From Cerrena zonata (lineage: Eukaryota; Basidiomycota; Agaricomycetes; Polyporales; Cerrenaceae): a stretch of DNA of 64,000 nucleotides. Location: positions 62,001-126,000 of the forward strand of contig JASBNA010000079.1 in NCBI GenBank assembly GCA_038087015.1, in the 5' to 3' direction. Below, one piece after another: positions 1 through 10,863 of the stretch. Within the stretch, counting starts at the first letter, position 1. Each line of letters starts with the position of its first letter. Made by a program: the position numbers and the translations under genes. The notes beneath the pieces are model-generated. The model searched no databases and had not been told where the DNA came from. It saw nothing but the letters and a program-made list of their open reading frames with translations.

Positions 1-335
1 CAAGTGCTAAACCTTACTTACCAGAAGAAATCTTATGGAGACAAAAAGAACAATTTTCTGATGGGGTTGGTTACTCTTGGATTGATGGTTTGAAAGATGC
101 TGCTGAAGCCGCAGTTACTGAAGAACAATTGGCCAATCCAAAAGCTGAATGGGGTGACGACGTTCCAACCACTAAAGAAGCTTACTGGTACAGATGTAAA
201 TTCGATGAAATTTTTGGTGGTTCTAAAGCTGCTGCTTCTACTGTTATGAGATGGGTTCCAAAAGCTGAATGGGGTTGTCATGCTGATCCTTCTGGTAGAT
301 ATGCTACTACTCACGACCATAAAGTCGATAACTAA
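1..335 (+). CDS. ASN1: Asparagine synthetase, C-terminal part (cut by window edge)
   Basis: This is the 3' end of a glutamine-hydrolysing asparagine synthetase, the cytosolic enzyme that makes asparagine from aspartate, ATP and glutamine. The frame is open from the left edge; the first complete codon is at position 3 and the TAA stop is at 333-335. The visible 110 or so residues contain the family's hallmark [20 protein letters not shown] stretch and end in a conserved [13 protein letters not shown] tail. The N-terminal glutaminase domain and most of the synthetase domain lie outside the window. The product assignment is secure from the C-terminal motif; the exact paralogue (ASN1 or ASN2 type) cannot be decided here. 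Confidence 0.9.
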   Translation, partial: SAKPYLPEEILWRQKEQFSDGVGYSWIDGLKDAAEAAVTEEQLANPKAEWGDDVPTTKEAYWYRCKFDEIFGGSKAAASTVMRWVPKAEWGCHADPSGRYATTHDHKVDN

Positions 336-504
336 TTGTAACTTGATTTCTTTAGTTCAACATTTATCTTTTCTTTCTTGTCTTAATAAATCTATTGTAC
401 ATATTTTATATTTTTATGGTTAACCTAACTATATGTATATTACAGACAAAAATGAAAAAGGTCAGAATAAAATTTTCAATACTATTTAATTTATCTTGTA
501 GTTA

Positions 505-3212
505 TTAAGCAAAGTTATACTCTTTGATCCAATTTTTAACCTCTGCTTGATCCCTTTTGAACCATGATGCGTTAATTAATATGTTGTCCAACCCTTGTTT
601 GTAAGCCCTTTCGAATCCATGAACATCCTTTGTCACTGAAAAATTTTTCAATTTCGTCATGTTTGATTCCTTGATTGATAGTTCTTAAAAGTTAACTTAA
701 TAAATCTATCCAAAACAACCATATTTGTAGACATTAATTTATACAAAGTCTCATAGTTTGCTGCAAAAAATTTCCAAAGCTTGTCTCTGGTGGTAACATT
801 ACGAGACAATGGTACACCCAAGAAATGAGAATCCATAATCGGAATAATGTCTGGTTGAGTCAAGTAGCCAATCAATTTCGTAGATAAATCATCATTGTTG
901 ATGTGACCTAAAGCAGTAAGAGCAACTTCACGAGAGTTTAAAGAAGTTGGATGAGTAACTTCTTTTAATATACTCTCAAAATTACTTTCAGTGATCAATT
1001 CAGATGATGAAACAATAGTCGTGAAAACGAAAAGTTTCAAAGATGGATGAATTGCATTACCCTGTTTCCAATCTTCGAAAAGCTTAACAGCATATTCTTT
1101 AACTTCTGGAACTCCAAATAATCCAGCATGCTCGAATATTTCTGCTCTCAATTTAACTTCTAAAAAGTTGTCTTCATCTAATTTAGCATTTAATAACTTG
1201 ATTGAAAGTTTTGAATAAAGTTCCTTGGAAAAGTTGGTCAAGCCCCTGGTTAAATAATCATCAACACCACCGAATGTGGTTAATAGATTACCAAGTCTTT
1301 TTCCTAATTCTAACCAAACAACATACTCCTCGCCGAGAGCATCATGATCGATAACAACCGCTTTTAATAATTTCAATAAAGTTGTAGTTGAAGTATATTT
1401 GTCACCTGTGATTGCAATAGAAGCGACATCAGCTATAAATCCAATCTTATCCTTTGTAGATAATTGATCAAAGTGTGGCAAAATGTTATTTTGCAAGATA
1501 TATGGGGAGTAATTCACACGATATGCTCCCTTTGTATCTTTATTCAATTTGAAAAATTTATCGCTATTTTCAAAATTAGTAATACTTTTACTTCTGTCCT
1601 TGAGAACTTCATCGCCCATTATAATATCTTTGGTACCAAGACCAGAGCTAAAATTGAGTGGGACCCACCAGACGGTTTCATTCTCTTCGGGTTGAAGGTC
1701 ACCACTACGTAAGTACCTAGATTGACTGACACTCAAGGTTTTCGAGTCGATATCAAGATCAACATTAATTATTGGGTAACCAGTTTTCTTAACCCAATTA
1801 TCCATTAATTCATCAATAGGTTTTCCTGATGTCTCACTAATTGCTGACCATAGGTTATGAGAAGTTGCATTACCAAACTTATGGTTATTCAAGTAATTTG
1901 CAACACCTTCTAAGAAGACATCAGTACCTAAATAATTTGAAATCATAAGAATAGGTTGATGAACCCTTTAAGTAGGAAATCTCATCAAATAATTGATCGA
2001 TATCCAAGGCGTCATTAACTGGAACCTCAATCGAGTGAGAGTTTCTTAATGAATCGAGATCAAGAGCAGCTTGTAAGGATTCGGAAACGAAAACAGAAAA
2101 GAAATCCCACTCAGGGAATAAATAGTCCACTGCAAGATAACCAACCCAAGTTGCAAAACCTTCATTAAGCCAAAGTTCATCCCACCATTTCATTGTGACC
2201 AAGTTACCAAACCATTGATGTGCTAATTCGTGAGCAACAACGTATGCGACCTTCTTCTTATAAGATGGATCTGATTTTGACTCTGAGTACAAAAGAGCAG
2301 TACTACGGTAAGTAATAAGGCCCCAGTTTTCCATGGCATTATGTGAGAAAGGAATGAACGGCTATCAAATCAAGTTTGGGAAGAGGATATTTGAGTTTGA
2401 AAATTTTACTATAATAATCAATAATTTTTGGAGTAATACTAAGAGCAAATTCCGCTTCTTCTTTGAAACCTTTAGTAGTATAAATACGAACAGGGAGCGG
2501 CTGATCGTTATAGTAAGTGTTATCAGTAAAAGCTTCGATATATTCGAATTCACCAGCAGCCCAAGCTAATAAATAAGTAGACATCAAAGGAGTTTTGTCA
2601 AAAGTAACTTTTTTCGAGCTGCCGCCAATTGACGTAGTCTGAGCGACCGGAGTATTACCCAAAGCATCCCAGGCACTGTTGATGGTAACGTCCACAGTGA
2701 AAGTGGCCTTTAAGGCTGGTTCGTCTAAACAAGGAAAAGCTCTTCTAGCATCTGTGGCTTCAAATTGAGTTGATAACATATACTTAACCTCTTCGTTTTC
2801 TTTATAACTAGATTTATAGAAACCAGGCCATATTAGTCTGGATGATGGCATCGTATTCTAAAGCTACTATGAACTTAGCTGTGGAAGAAGCCTTTAAAGC
2901 TTCATCAAATTTGATGATAAAATATTCTTTTTGCTTGACTTCTTCGATTGAAGCAACTGCCACCTGTTTTTCAACACCATCAACATATAAAGCTTTGATC
3001 TAGTCGGCTGAAACGGCTAAGTCCCTGTAGTTCAAATGCAACTCTTGAGTATCTTCAATAACATTCAAATGGATTTTAACCGTACCTTTAAATTTTTCTG
3101 CCTCAATATCAATACCATAAATCGAAACATCGTAATGGAATGGTTGTAAGGCAGTAGGTAACGCCTCGTAATACGGCTTACTCGTATCCCTTATTTTTCC
3201 TTCTTGACACAT
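505..3212 (-). pseudogene. APE2: M1-family zinc aminopeptidase (Aap1/Ape2-like), reading frame broken
   Basis: The stretch encodes a neutral Arg/Ala/Leu aminopeptidase of the M1 (gluzincin) family, but no single frame covers it. In order it shows the N-terminal beta domain (ALPTALQPFHYDVSI), the FEATDARRAFPCLDEP block, a NAMENWG version of the GAMEN exopeptidase motif, the zinc site HELAHQWFG with WLNEGFATW (about 2165-2235), and the alpha-helical C-domain ending NWIKEYNFA before the TAA at 505-507. The frame is interrupted by an in-frame TAG (2999-3001) and by five net +1 shifts near 2826, 2348, 1962, 680 and 631. The first in-frame ATG is at 3210-3212. Reconstructed length is about 900 residues, normal for the family. 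All catalytic residues survive, so decay would be recent; insertion-type sequence errors are the alternative. Confidence 0.8.
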
Positions 3213-3784
3213 CTTCGAACAGGCCAAACTTAGAATACTTTCAATTGAGGAAGAAAACTGGCATATTGTATCTCTAAATCCATCTCTGATGGCTCCAACG
3301 GCATCACCTCATTACACAAAGTCCGTACACCTCATAATTTGCATTAGAATTTATGGGAAGTACATCGATAGTCTGAATTTTGCAGTAAGAGAGCTACAGT
3401 CTAAGGCATTTGATCATAGTCAAGGTACTTTTAAAACTATATGTGTTTCTAAATATTTAAGTCTACAGGTAGGCATGACTTAAGTAAATGCTCATCAGAG
3501 AAAGGCTTTAAAAACGCTTAAATAGGATGCTCATACAAGATAGTTTTACGAAGTCAATAAAAGCAAGCTGGAATAAGAAATATTGAACTAAAACAGGAGA
3601 TGGCCATTGTATCCAAACCACTAGCGGAGATAATCCGAATGATGATATTGAAGATCTGACATTACCGTTCTTAAATTGAATTGAAAGGTTATAATAATAA
3701 AACTGGATTTAGAATGTAAAGAAGAAAAAGAAAGTATAGGGGACAAGTACAAGGGAAGAGTTCGTTAGGTTATTAGACCATTAT
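3213..3784. other. Intergenic, 5' of the aminopeptidase and 3' of THO1
   Basis: I see no gene here. The interval should hold the aminopeptidase promoter and the THO1 terminator. A 64-codon plus-strand frame at 3289-3483 has no recognisable features and is treated as chance. Confidence 0.5.
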
Positions 3785-4405
3785 CTAATCACGACGTTTG
3801 TTGTTGAATTTATTTTTGAAACCACCTCTTTTGTTATTCTTGAAGCCTCTTTTATTATTATTTCTGTTTTTGTTGAACTTGTTGAACTTATGGGTCTTAA
3901 GGCCTTGGTTAAAATTTTTATCTAAAATTCCAATTTCTCTAGCTAATGCAGTACCCAATTCAACGCCGAATTTTTCAACTCTAGCCAAATCTTTCCTGGA
4001 GGCTTCAGCAGCACCTTCATCACCGAATTTTTCGGCCCTTTGGATCTTCTTGGTCAATAAGTCTACTGCCAATTGTTTTCTTTCTTCTGGAGTTAAGACT
4101 TTTGGTTTTGGCTTTTCTTCAGCCTTTGCATCGCTGCTTTCTTCATTTTTACCTTCAGATGGTGGGATCACAGTCAAGTCCCCAGCCTTTTCAGCTTCGT
4201 TGCTGCCTGCTGCGTCTTCTGTTTGAGGAGCACTGGATTCATCAGCAGCCTCATCCAACTCTCCGCCAGTCTGTGGAGCAGCTTGACCTTTATCGCTTTC
4301 GGTCAAACGTTCCACTAATTCAGCTTTCTTACCATCTGTAGATAAGTTTCTTTCTTTCAAAATTTCCTTCAATTGAGCGACGGTTTGTGATGCGTATTCG
4401 GACAT
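3785..4405 (-). CDS. THO1: SAP-domain RNA/chromatin-binding protein, Tho1-like
   Basis: The 206-residue product starts at MSEYASQTVAQLKEIL. Residues about 6-40 form a SAP domain (LKEILKERNLSTDGKKAELVERL), the helix-turn-helix motif that binds DNA and RNA. An acidic, low-complexity middle (Glu, Asp, Ala, Ser) follows, then a helical segment (residues about 105-165) and an Arg/Lys/Asn/Phe/Gly-rich C-terminal tail of the KRGGFKNK type. This order and length match S. cerevisiae Tho1 (218 residues), which acts with nascent mRNP and can suppress THO-complex defects. The frame extends upstream of the chosen start only to a TTG codon; the ATG at 4403-4405 fits the SAP-domain alignment. The gene lies in tandem with the DUF202 gene. 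Confidence 0.82.
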   Translation of the reverse strand: MSEYASQTVAQLKEILKERNLSTDGKKAELVERLTESDKGQAAPQTGGELDEAADESSAPQTEDAAGSNEAEKAGDLTVIPPSEGKNEESSDAKAEEKPKPKVLTPEERKQLAVDLLTKKIQRAEKFGDEGAAEASRKDLARVEKFGVELGTALAREIGILDKNFNQGLKTHKFNKFNKNRNNNKRGFKNNKRGGFKNKFNNKRRD

Positions 4406-4657
4406 GTTACTGGATCTTGTTTTGGTTGATTGACCTGAGTTGTACGTTCTTTCCAATATTCTGTTCTCTGTCAAGTTTTTTTTTCAGTTATGGCAGTTTT
4501 GTTGTGTTCTCGAAAAAGTCGCTTTTCTCCAAAAAAAAAAAAAAAAAATACCTTTACTAACAATTTCGCGAACGCGTCCATCTACACTTGACCCGTCTAT
4601 AAAGGTGTATTTGAGCTATAATATAAGTCTATGGATATTGGTATATGTAGAGAGGCC
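4406..4657. promoter_or_regulatory. THO1 upstream region with one MCB-type hexamer
   Basis: The 250 bp between THO1 and the end of the DUF202 gene contain an A-run on the plus strand near 4531-4548 and an ACGCGT palindrome at 4572-4577, the core of the MluI cell-cycle box bound by MBF in yeasts. A single copy this short can occur by chance. Confidence 0.3.
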
Positions 4658-5327
4658 TTATAGGTATACCAGTTTGATGTCTATTGCGAGTAGAAGGGCA
4701 AAAAGCGCAATGAATACCACTGCTATCAAAGTGATGGTAATACGGGGAGCAGGGTAGACGTTATGGGTGAACATGCTTTGGTTTTGATAATAAGTGAAGG
4801 CACCAATGAGGACCACTACCAAGCTTATGGTGCTGGCTATTATTCCTATTGATTTTCCTAATTTCTCTATGAAAAAAGAGCCTGGATCACGGGAGATGTC
4901 ATACTTAGTGCCGTCCACTATAACGGTTGTAGACTTCATTTCCATTCGGTAAAACTGCAAAAACCCAATGCTGAGTGTCATCAAACCTAAAGCAGTTCTA
5001 ACATAGGATAGTAGGGTCCTTTCGTTGGCCAACTTGGGTAGTTAGTAAGGTGACTGCAAAAAATAGCATATCGAATAAGAATCAAATTGATATACATACT
5101 TGGTCCCTTGCAACATTGCCCTTGTTCTCCAATACAAGAGAGAATCTCGAGATGTTAGTCAATTGGGGTGTCAGAGCATGTTCTTCGTTATTTGCTTGGT
5201 CAGGAGGAGGTCTTGGGGTCTGTCCTTCTTCTAGAGTATTTCCCTCGAGGTTTTTACGGGCTCGGGTTGTTCTTGACAGAGATTGGCTTGATTGACTGCT
5301 TCTTCTTCGCAAACCAGCTGCTTTCAT
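4658..5327 (-). CDS. DUF202-family membrane protein, two exons
   Basis: The gene is spliced: exon 1 is 5100-5327 (76 codons from the ATG at 5325-5327) and exon 2 is 4658-5032 (124 codons plus stop), giving about 200 residues. Exon 1 encodes a polar N-terminus (RRRSSQSSQSLSRTTRARK) ending in ENKGNVARDQ; exon 2 continues LANERTLLSYVRTALGL. Joined, this is the DUF202 signature (EN.G..ARD.LANERT.L...RT.L). Three hydrophobic helices follow (around residues 85-105, 135-160 and 175-198). DUF202 is the transmembrane fold also found in Vtc1, but there is no SPX or VTC catalytic domain here. The family's biochemical role is not established, so I give no function. Location is probably an internal membrane. 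Confidence 0.8.
5033..5099 (-). other. Intron in the DUF202 gene
   Basis: The 67-bp intron runs from the donor GTATGT (5094-5099) to an AAG acceptor at 5033-5035, with a perfect TACTAAC branch point at 5041-5047. Only about nine bases separate the branch adenosine from the acceptor. Removing it restores the conserved DUF202 motif in frame. Confidence 0.85.
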
Positions 5328-5735
5328 TGCTGACTTGTGCAAGAACTTTCAGATACAGAAGGATGGTTTTATTTCTCTCTGGTTTTAATTGATGGGTTTT
5401 TTTACGCATCCCCATACTTTATTGATTTTGCAATGCGAACCAAATCAATGAATAATTGCTGATGAAGTAGCTTTACAAGGAAGATACTAAGGAGCTGAGT
5501 TCATGGCTCTTTTGGATTAAATTCTGTAGATTTTTGCATAAATCGCGTTAAAAGTAATACAATAGAAGATAGACTACTTGCAAAAATTTTTATAAAACTA
5601 TTTAGAATATTAAGAAAGAGAAGACGAATTAAAAAAAGGAACATAGAAAGGCAAAACAAACTAATCAAGGACAATTTCAAACTATTGAATTGAAAGGATT
5701 CTAAAAATACAGATTGATATTATTATCAAGGAAAA
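5328..5735. other. Intergenic between DUF202 gene and MCM7
   Basis: This 400-bp stretch carries the promoter of the DUF202 gene and the 3' region of MCM7. I see no RNA gene or repeat in it. Confidence 0.5.
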
Positions 5736-8120
5736 TTAATAAGCATCAGACATATCAACAAGAATTAAAGTATCATCGGCTATTTGCATAGTACCCATTT
5801 GGTTGTATTCGTCAAGACACAGTTGTAATTGACGTAAAGTATAACCTTTAGCGATAACTCTTTCTCTGACGTCAGCAAGGGATAAATTGGTGATTTCGTC
5901 GAATCCATCACCAGCCATACTCTTGATGATTTGGTAAATTCTAGAAGTGGCTGATTCATCTTCATGGATAGTATCTTCGTCGGCGTATAACGATGATTTG
6001 GAAACTTCAAGTAATCTTAAGGCTTCGTCAACATGTTCGGCAGTAACAGTATTAGTAAAAGATAATCTTGCTAATGCTTGTGATAATCTCAAAATACCTA
6101 ATAAGGTTCTTGGAGTAATATGGGCAAATTTCTTGACGGATCCTTCATTTCTATGAGATTCTTTTCTCATATTGATATATGATTGAACAACGTAGTCACC
6201 AACTTCTTTGGGAACAGTTGGTCTATAAGTTCTAGCCACTGAAATATATTGTCTAATGGTTTGAGAATCTATTGGTTCAAAACTCATTTCTGGTTGTTTG
6301 TTATACATATGAACATAGGCAACATGAGATGCTAAATCTTCATCATTTTCTCTTGAAGGTTGATCCAATATAAGGAACATTATATCAAATCTTGATAAAA
6401 GTGCTGCTGGTAAATTAATGTTTTCGTGAGGTGATAATCTAGTATTATATCTACCATATAAAGGATTAGCGGCTGCTAAGATAGAAGTTCTTGCATTTAA
6501 AGTGGTATTAATACCTGCTTTTGAAATAGAAATAGATTGCTGTTCCATAACTTCATGAATAGCTGTTCTATCAGATTCTTCCATTTTATCAAATTCATCA
6601 ATACAACAAATACCATTATCAGCTAAAACTAAAGCACCTCCTTCTAATACCATTTCATCAGTAACTGGATCTCTCATAACTGCAGCGGTTAAACCAACAC
6701 CTGAAGAACCTCTACCAGTAGTATAAACAGATCTAGGAGCAATTTTACCAATTGCTTTTAATAATTGAGATTTGGCAACCCCAGGATCACCCATAAGACA
6801 AACATTTATATCACCACGAATTTTTAAACCATCCCCAATTTCTTTTGTAACACCACCACATAAAAGTAATAATAAAATTTTTTTAATATCTAAGTGACCA
6901 AAAATTTCTGGAGCAATAGATTTAGCTAATTTATTATAGATATCACCTTGATTGAATAAATTCATAATTTTATCATGAACATCTTGAGTAATTTCCAAAG
7001 ACTCGTACTGTTTTTTATGTTGACGAACATATTGGGTTTCCAAATAAGTTTCAGTTAATAAACCAGCTTTTAAAGCTTTAAATCCAGTATAAGGAGAAGG
7101 CATAAAGATACCAGAAACATCAACAACATCACCTGGATTCATTGATCTAACTAAAGTACCATTAACATGAATTGATAAAGATCTAGGAATATGACCCACA
7201 GGAACTTGATTTGCTAATTCTTGAATTTTGACTTCTTGAAATGAAGAAAACTTAGAGGCTCTTGTTGACATGAATAATTGACCCTTTTGTTGATCATCTT
7301 TACAAATTTCTGAATTACAATCAGTTAAAGGAGTGAAGACTTTTGAGTTAACTTCTTGGAAAATTTCATAACCACATCTATCACAAGTATAAGCATTAAC
7401 TAAAACCGAAGGTTTAACATCAGTAACTCTAGTAACAATACCTCTAACTGTGATGAAATGCCCCACGTAACTACCTTTAACATCTCTAACGGCCAAAGGT
7501 TTACCAAGACCACGATAAGGTTGAGTTAAAGGTTTGAAATATAATGTATAACGACGAGTTAATTTTGGAGGGAATAAATTTTGAGCGGTAATTTCATTAT
7601 CATTTAAATTATCTTGGGCACCAAAACCTTCTCTTAAATTATTAACTTCATCATCATTTTGTTGTTGCATTTTCAAATTTCTCATTTTTCTTTGATGTAA
7701 AATAACATCCAATACATCATCTTCAAAAGTAATATCACGAGATTTCTCGGGCATTAATTGATCAATCACATCACTGAAAACTTCAATAAATCTATGAGTG
7801 TTCTTGATGATTTTACCAACCAATGATTCGTTGAATCCCAGTTGACTCTGAGATTGAAACCCGGCGTTTTGATTCTCTTCGTATGCTTTTATATCGTCCA
7901 ATTCAATATAAATAGTATTGGTTTCACGATTGGCAACTTTTTCTAAAAGTTTCATATATTTGATACCTCCTTGTATTTCTTCATGGTCTAAGTCCATATC
8001 GACGTCGGTGTCAAGTGACCCTGACTTGAAATGGGTCATGAAGTCATGGATTTGCGCCTTGATATCCTGGTAATTGACATTGAGCTGGATTGTTGGTAAT
8101 ACCGTAGTTGTAGTAGCCAT
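5736..8120 (-). CDS. CDC47: MCM7, subunit of the replicative MCM2-7 helicase
   Basis: The 794-residue product is the Mcm7 subunit of the hexameric helicase that licenses and unwinds replication origins in the nucleus. A zinc finger with cysteines at about 246, 249, 268 and 273 lies in the OB-fold region. The AAA+ core has Walker [12 protein letters not shown] (Lys450), Walker [10 protein letters not shown] (about 506), sensor NP in [11 protein letters not shown], and the arginine finger [13 protein letters not shown] (about 565). A winged-helix C-terminus ends the protein. The N-terminal [17 protein letters not shown] segment is typical of Mcm7 rather than other MCMs. S. cerevisiae Cdc47 is 845 residues. 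The start is the ATG at 8118-8120. The upstream MCB element suggests G1/S expression. The gene is intact and essential. Confidence 0.95.
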   Translation of the reverse strand: MATTTTVLPTIQLNVNYQDIKAQIHDFMTHFKSGSLDTDVDMDLDHEEIQGGIKYMKLLEKVANRETNTIYIELDDIKAYEENQNAGFQSQSQLGFNESLVGKIIKNTHRFIEVFSDVIDQLMPEKSRDITFEDDVLDVILHQRKMRNLKMQQQNDDEVNNLREGFGAQDNLNDNEITAQNLFPPKLTRRYTLYFKPLTQPYRGLGKPLAVRDVKGSYVGHFITVRGIVTRVTDVKPSVLVNAYTCDRCGYEIFQEVNSKVFTPLTDCNSEICKDDQQKGQLFMSTRASKFSSFQEVKIQELANQVPVGHIPRSLSIHVNGTLVRSMNPGDVVDVSGIFMPSPYTGFKALKAGLLTETYLETQYVRQHKKQYESLEITQDVHDKIMNLFNQGDIYNKLAKSIAPEIFGHLDIKKILLLLLCGGVTKEIGDGLKIRGDINVCLMGDPGVAKSQLLKAIGKIAPRSVYTTGRGSSGVGLTAAVMRDPVTDEMVLEGGALVLADNGICCIDEFDKMEESDRTAIHEVMEQQSISISKAGINTTLNARTSILAAANPLYGRYNTRLSPHENINLPAALLSRFDIMFLILDQPSRENDEDLASHVAYVHMYNKQPEMSFEPIDSQTIRQYISVARTYRPTVPKEVGDYVVQSYINMRKESHRNEGSVKKFAHITPRTLLGILRLSQALARLSFTNTVTAEHVDEALRLLEVSKSSLYADEDTIHEDESATSRIYQIIKSMAGDGFDEITNLSLADVRERVIAKGYTLRQLQLCLDEYNQMGTMQIADDTLILVDMSDAY

Positions 8121-8335
8121 GATGAGAATATTTCCTTGGATTTGACCTTCACAACTTCAGTTTTAAATTTGATTTCTTATTTGACAAGACTGAGCAAAAG
8201 AGCGAATTGATAGATCTGGATAAGATGGTCAGTGGATAGGCCTGTCAGGGGATGCTAAACGGTCAAACTGGTCCTTTGAATTGAAGAAAAGAAAGATTCA
8301 ACTCGCAGAGGTCAAAAAGAAAAAAAAAAAAATTG

Positions 8336-8370
<35 letters not shown>

Positions 8371-8724
8371 AAAGACGCGTTCTACTAATTTATTTACTCA
8401 AAACGGCTAAAATTGATGCCCATATAAATATATTTGATATAACTAACCAGTGTTTGATACATTTATAATTTACAGATTGAAGAGACCATCATGACACATG
8501 ACATAAAAGCAGAGTAACTAGAGAGAATGTGAGATATTGAATAAAACAAAAGGTACTGTAGAATACTTAGATAAAACTTGTAATACAGAGGTAAAAAAGA
8601 GAATTAGAATAAATGTTTATAAATGACTAAACCGACCCAGGAATTGACTAGAAAAGAAAGAGAAGAGAATAAAACAGTGTATGTAGAGAATTAAAGAGTA
8701 GAAAATAAAGAGATAAATAGAGGA
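8121..8724. promoter_or_regulatory. MCM7 upstream region with MCB box and long A-tracts
   Basis: Upstream of MCM7 (minus strand) lies an ACGCGT hexamer at 8375-8380, about 255 bp before the ATG, next to A-tracts at 8319-8366 that should exclude nucleosomes. ACGCGT is the MBF site used by G1/S genes. The remainder, toward STB3, is AT-rich and holds no recognised feature. Confidence 0.5.
8318..8366. repeat. Poly(A) tract
   Basis: Two A-runs separated by TTG; the second is 31 A in a row (8336-8366). Poly(dA:dT) of this length is nucleosome-excluding and also prone to length error in sequencing. Confidence 0.8.
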
Positions 8725-10863
8725 TTAAACCGACATCAAATCGACTAAAGCGATAGCAGCAGCAGTTCTTTCTTCAGCATCCAGATTTTTATTTCTAGAT
8801 GACCCATTTTCATTTTCATTTGAATTATTTGAGTTTACGTGATCATTTTCCTGTTGTTTGCGCAAACTTTCAGCCCCGATAGTAGCCCAATCTTCTTCAT
8901 CGGTATCACTTTGATTAGGGTTACTGGAAGATTTTTTCAGGGAGCGACTATAAGTTGAAGCAGGGGGTTGAAGACCATTTAATCTTATTACTGAAGAAGA
9001 TGAATTAGTATGGGAACTTAAATCATAAGGTGGTTTCAGTAAAGAAGAATTTGAATATTTTGGAGGCGATGATAACAGCGAGGATAAGGTTGATCTAATA
9101 TGAGATTCATTAAAGGAAGATTTTCTACGACCAGCGGATGAAATTGTAGCAGCGATACTATCGGCAGAGGTTGTTTCCAAAGAAGTTGCATTATTCAAGG
9201 GACTTGAATTTTGCTGGTTGTTTGCGTTATGGATATAATTACCGGAAGAAGTCCAAGAATTAGTGGGAGAACCCAGTAATAAAGCAGCATGAGAAGCAGA
9301 AGGAGGAGGAGAATTGATTGAGACATTTGAGTTTTTAGCAGACGACAAGATATAATTATCTAAGTTTTCAATTGAATTAAGTCTTGATCTATTAAATATT
9401 TGATGTCTTGTTTGGTTATGATTATAACTATGAGTGTTTTTAATAATGGAAGAAGAAGATCTACGTCTTGAAGAAGGCATCGAACCATTAGTAGGAGTAT
9501 TTGAACCACCGGGAGGAGGAGGACTCAATTTCAATGGAACACGATTAGCGAATTTTATTGGAGGAGATTTAATTTTCTTGAATTTATTAATGGTGCTTGA
9601 ACCATTATTAATTTCATCATCATGGTCAAAAGTGAAGAGTTCATCATCTTCCATAACTGCGTCTTCTTCATCCTCACTGCTACTAGCATCGGCCTCATCA
9701 CTACTATCTTCATCGATTGCATCTTCATCATCGTCATCATCATTACCTAAGGCAAAATCATCTTCAGAATCAGAAACAATTGCATTTGAATTATTTAAAT
9801 TTTCATTTGGGATTTTCAAATTATGTAAATTTGATCGATTATTAGTAATTGATTCTCTTCTTGAAGAATTTAATTGTTTAAGTTTTTCTCTACCGGGATT
9901 TGAAAGTTTTGGTTGTTGTTTTTTAGACCAACCTAATTTCAAGCCAGATTGATTTCTTAAATCATGAACGTTAATTTTATTTTGTTCAGTATCGGGCTGT
10001 TGTTGTTCTTGCTTGATAGAAGTGTCCTTTTCAGTACCTTCAGTTACGATATATTCGCTATCAACTTTGCGAACCGCCCATTGACCCCAACCGATTTTTT
10101 CAAACACAACGTTATTTTCCAAATCGGTCTGGTCCATAGCAGCCATGATTAATCTTCTTTGTTTCGATAACGAAAGAAGATCGAAGCCAGGAACTTCAAT
10201 GGCCAATTGGCTGGTGATATGACGTATTGGTAAAGGTCCTTTACGTATAAGTAAGTTAGCCAAACGGGTGGGTGTAATTTGCAGGGCCACTTTGATTGCT
10301 TCCGGAGAAGAGGTGGATAACAATTTCTTTTGATGTTCCTCCGACTTTTCATTTTGTTGTTGTTGTTGTTGTTGTTGTTGCTGTTGCTGCTGTTCGTGTG
10401 CAATTGGTCTGGGGTTATCGAAGGAAGCGTTACGCGAATGGGCTGGAGAAGCTCCATTGGGGGAGTAAGAATTCATGGTGACCGAAGAAGGAGGTGTTTG
10501 TTGTTGGTAATTATAGTTATTATAAAGGTTCTTATTCAATTGGTGATACGTTGGCAAATTAATTGCCGGAAACTGATAATTCACGCCAGTGGGAGTTAAT
10601 AATTGCGGATTACCAAAAGAAGACGGGGGTAATACCAGAGACTGAGACTTGGACCTTGTATGGGAGAAAGACCCTAATCGAGTTGAAAAATTGGATGGAA
10701 AATTTGGTGATAAATTGGGCGAGTTAAGCAGATAATTTTGCGGAATAAATTGTGTCTGGGGTAAACTTGGTGGTGACAATTCCAAAGATTGAGAACGAGA
10801 ATGTGGATTGGTGGCACGGATAGGTGGTAACGTGGGATTGTTTGTACTGGAAAGATATGACAT
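8725..10863 (-). CDS. STB3: Stb3-like Sin3-binding transcription regulator
   Basis: The 712-residue product has one conserved block at about 183-275 (ITPTRLANLLIRKGPLPIRH, then VPGFDLLSLSKQRRLIMAAM and GWGQWAVRKV), the Sin3-binding/Stb3 domain. In S. cerevisiae Stb3 binds the RRPE element (AAAATTTT core) of ribosome-biogenesis promoters and recruits Sin3-Rpd3 when TORC1 or Sch9 signalling is low. The rest is low complexity: a Ser/Pro/Asn-rich N-terminus, a polyglutamine run (about 158-172), an acidic Asp/Glu/Ser block (about 370-410) and a Ser-rich tail with many SPP and RRKSS or RRRSSS sites fitting AGC-kinase control. It is longer than the 513-residue S. cerevisiae protein, mostly through these linkers. 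The start ATG is at 10861-10863. Confidence 0.88.
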   Translation of the reverse strand: MSYLSSTNNPTLPPIRATNPHSRSQSLELSPPSLPQTQFIPQNYLLNSPNLSPNFPSNFSTRLGSFSHTRSKSQSLVLPPSSFGNPQLLTPTGVNYQFPAINLPTYHQLNKNLYNNYNYQQQTPPSSVTMNSYSPNGASPAHSRNASFDNPRPIAHEQQQQQQQQQQQQQNEKSEEHQKKLLSTSSPEAIKVALQITPTRLANLLIRKGPLPIRHITSQLAIEVPGFDLLSLSKQRRLIMAAMDQTDLENNVVFEKIGWGQWAVRKVDSEYIVTEGTEKDTSIKQEQQQPDTEQNKINVHDLRNQSGLKLGWSKKQQPKLSNPGREKLKQLNSSRRESITNNRSNLHNLKIPNENLNNSNAIVSDSEDDFALGNDDDDDEDAIDEDSSDEADASSSEDEEDAVMEDDELFTFDHDDEINNGSSTINKFKKIKSPPIKFANRVPLKLSPPPPGGSNTPTNGSMPSSRRRSSSSIIKNTHSYNHNQTRHQIFNRSRLNSIENLDNYILSSAKNSNVSINSPPPSASHAALLLGSPTNSWTSSGNYIHNANNQQNSSPLNNATSLETTSADSIAATISSAGRRKSSFNESHIRSTLSSLLSSPPKYSNSSLLKPPYDLSSHTNSSSSVIRLNGLQPPASTYSRSLKKSSSNPNQSDTDEEDWATIGAESLRKQQENDHVNSNNSNENENGSSRNKNLDAEERTAAAIALVDLMSV

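Noticed and set aside
505..3212. Introns as explanation for the APE2-like frame breaks
   Set aside because: No donor, TACTAAC and acceptor sets lie at the breaks, and protein similarity runs directly across them with one-base offsets.
9434..9952. 172-codon plus-strand frame antisense to STB3
   Set aside because: It is the reverse of the Asp/Glu/Ser-rich block and contains only Ser/Leu runs; STB3 explains the region.
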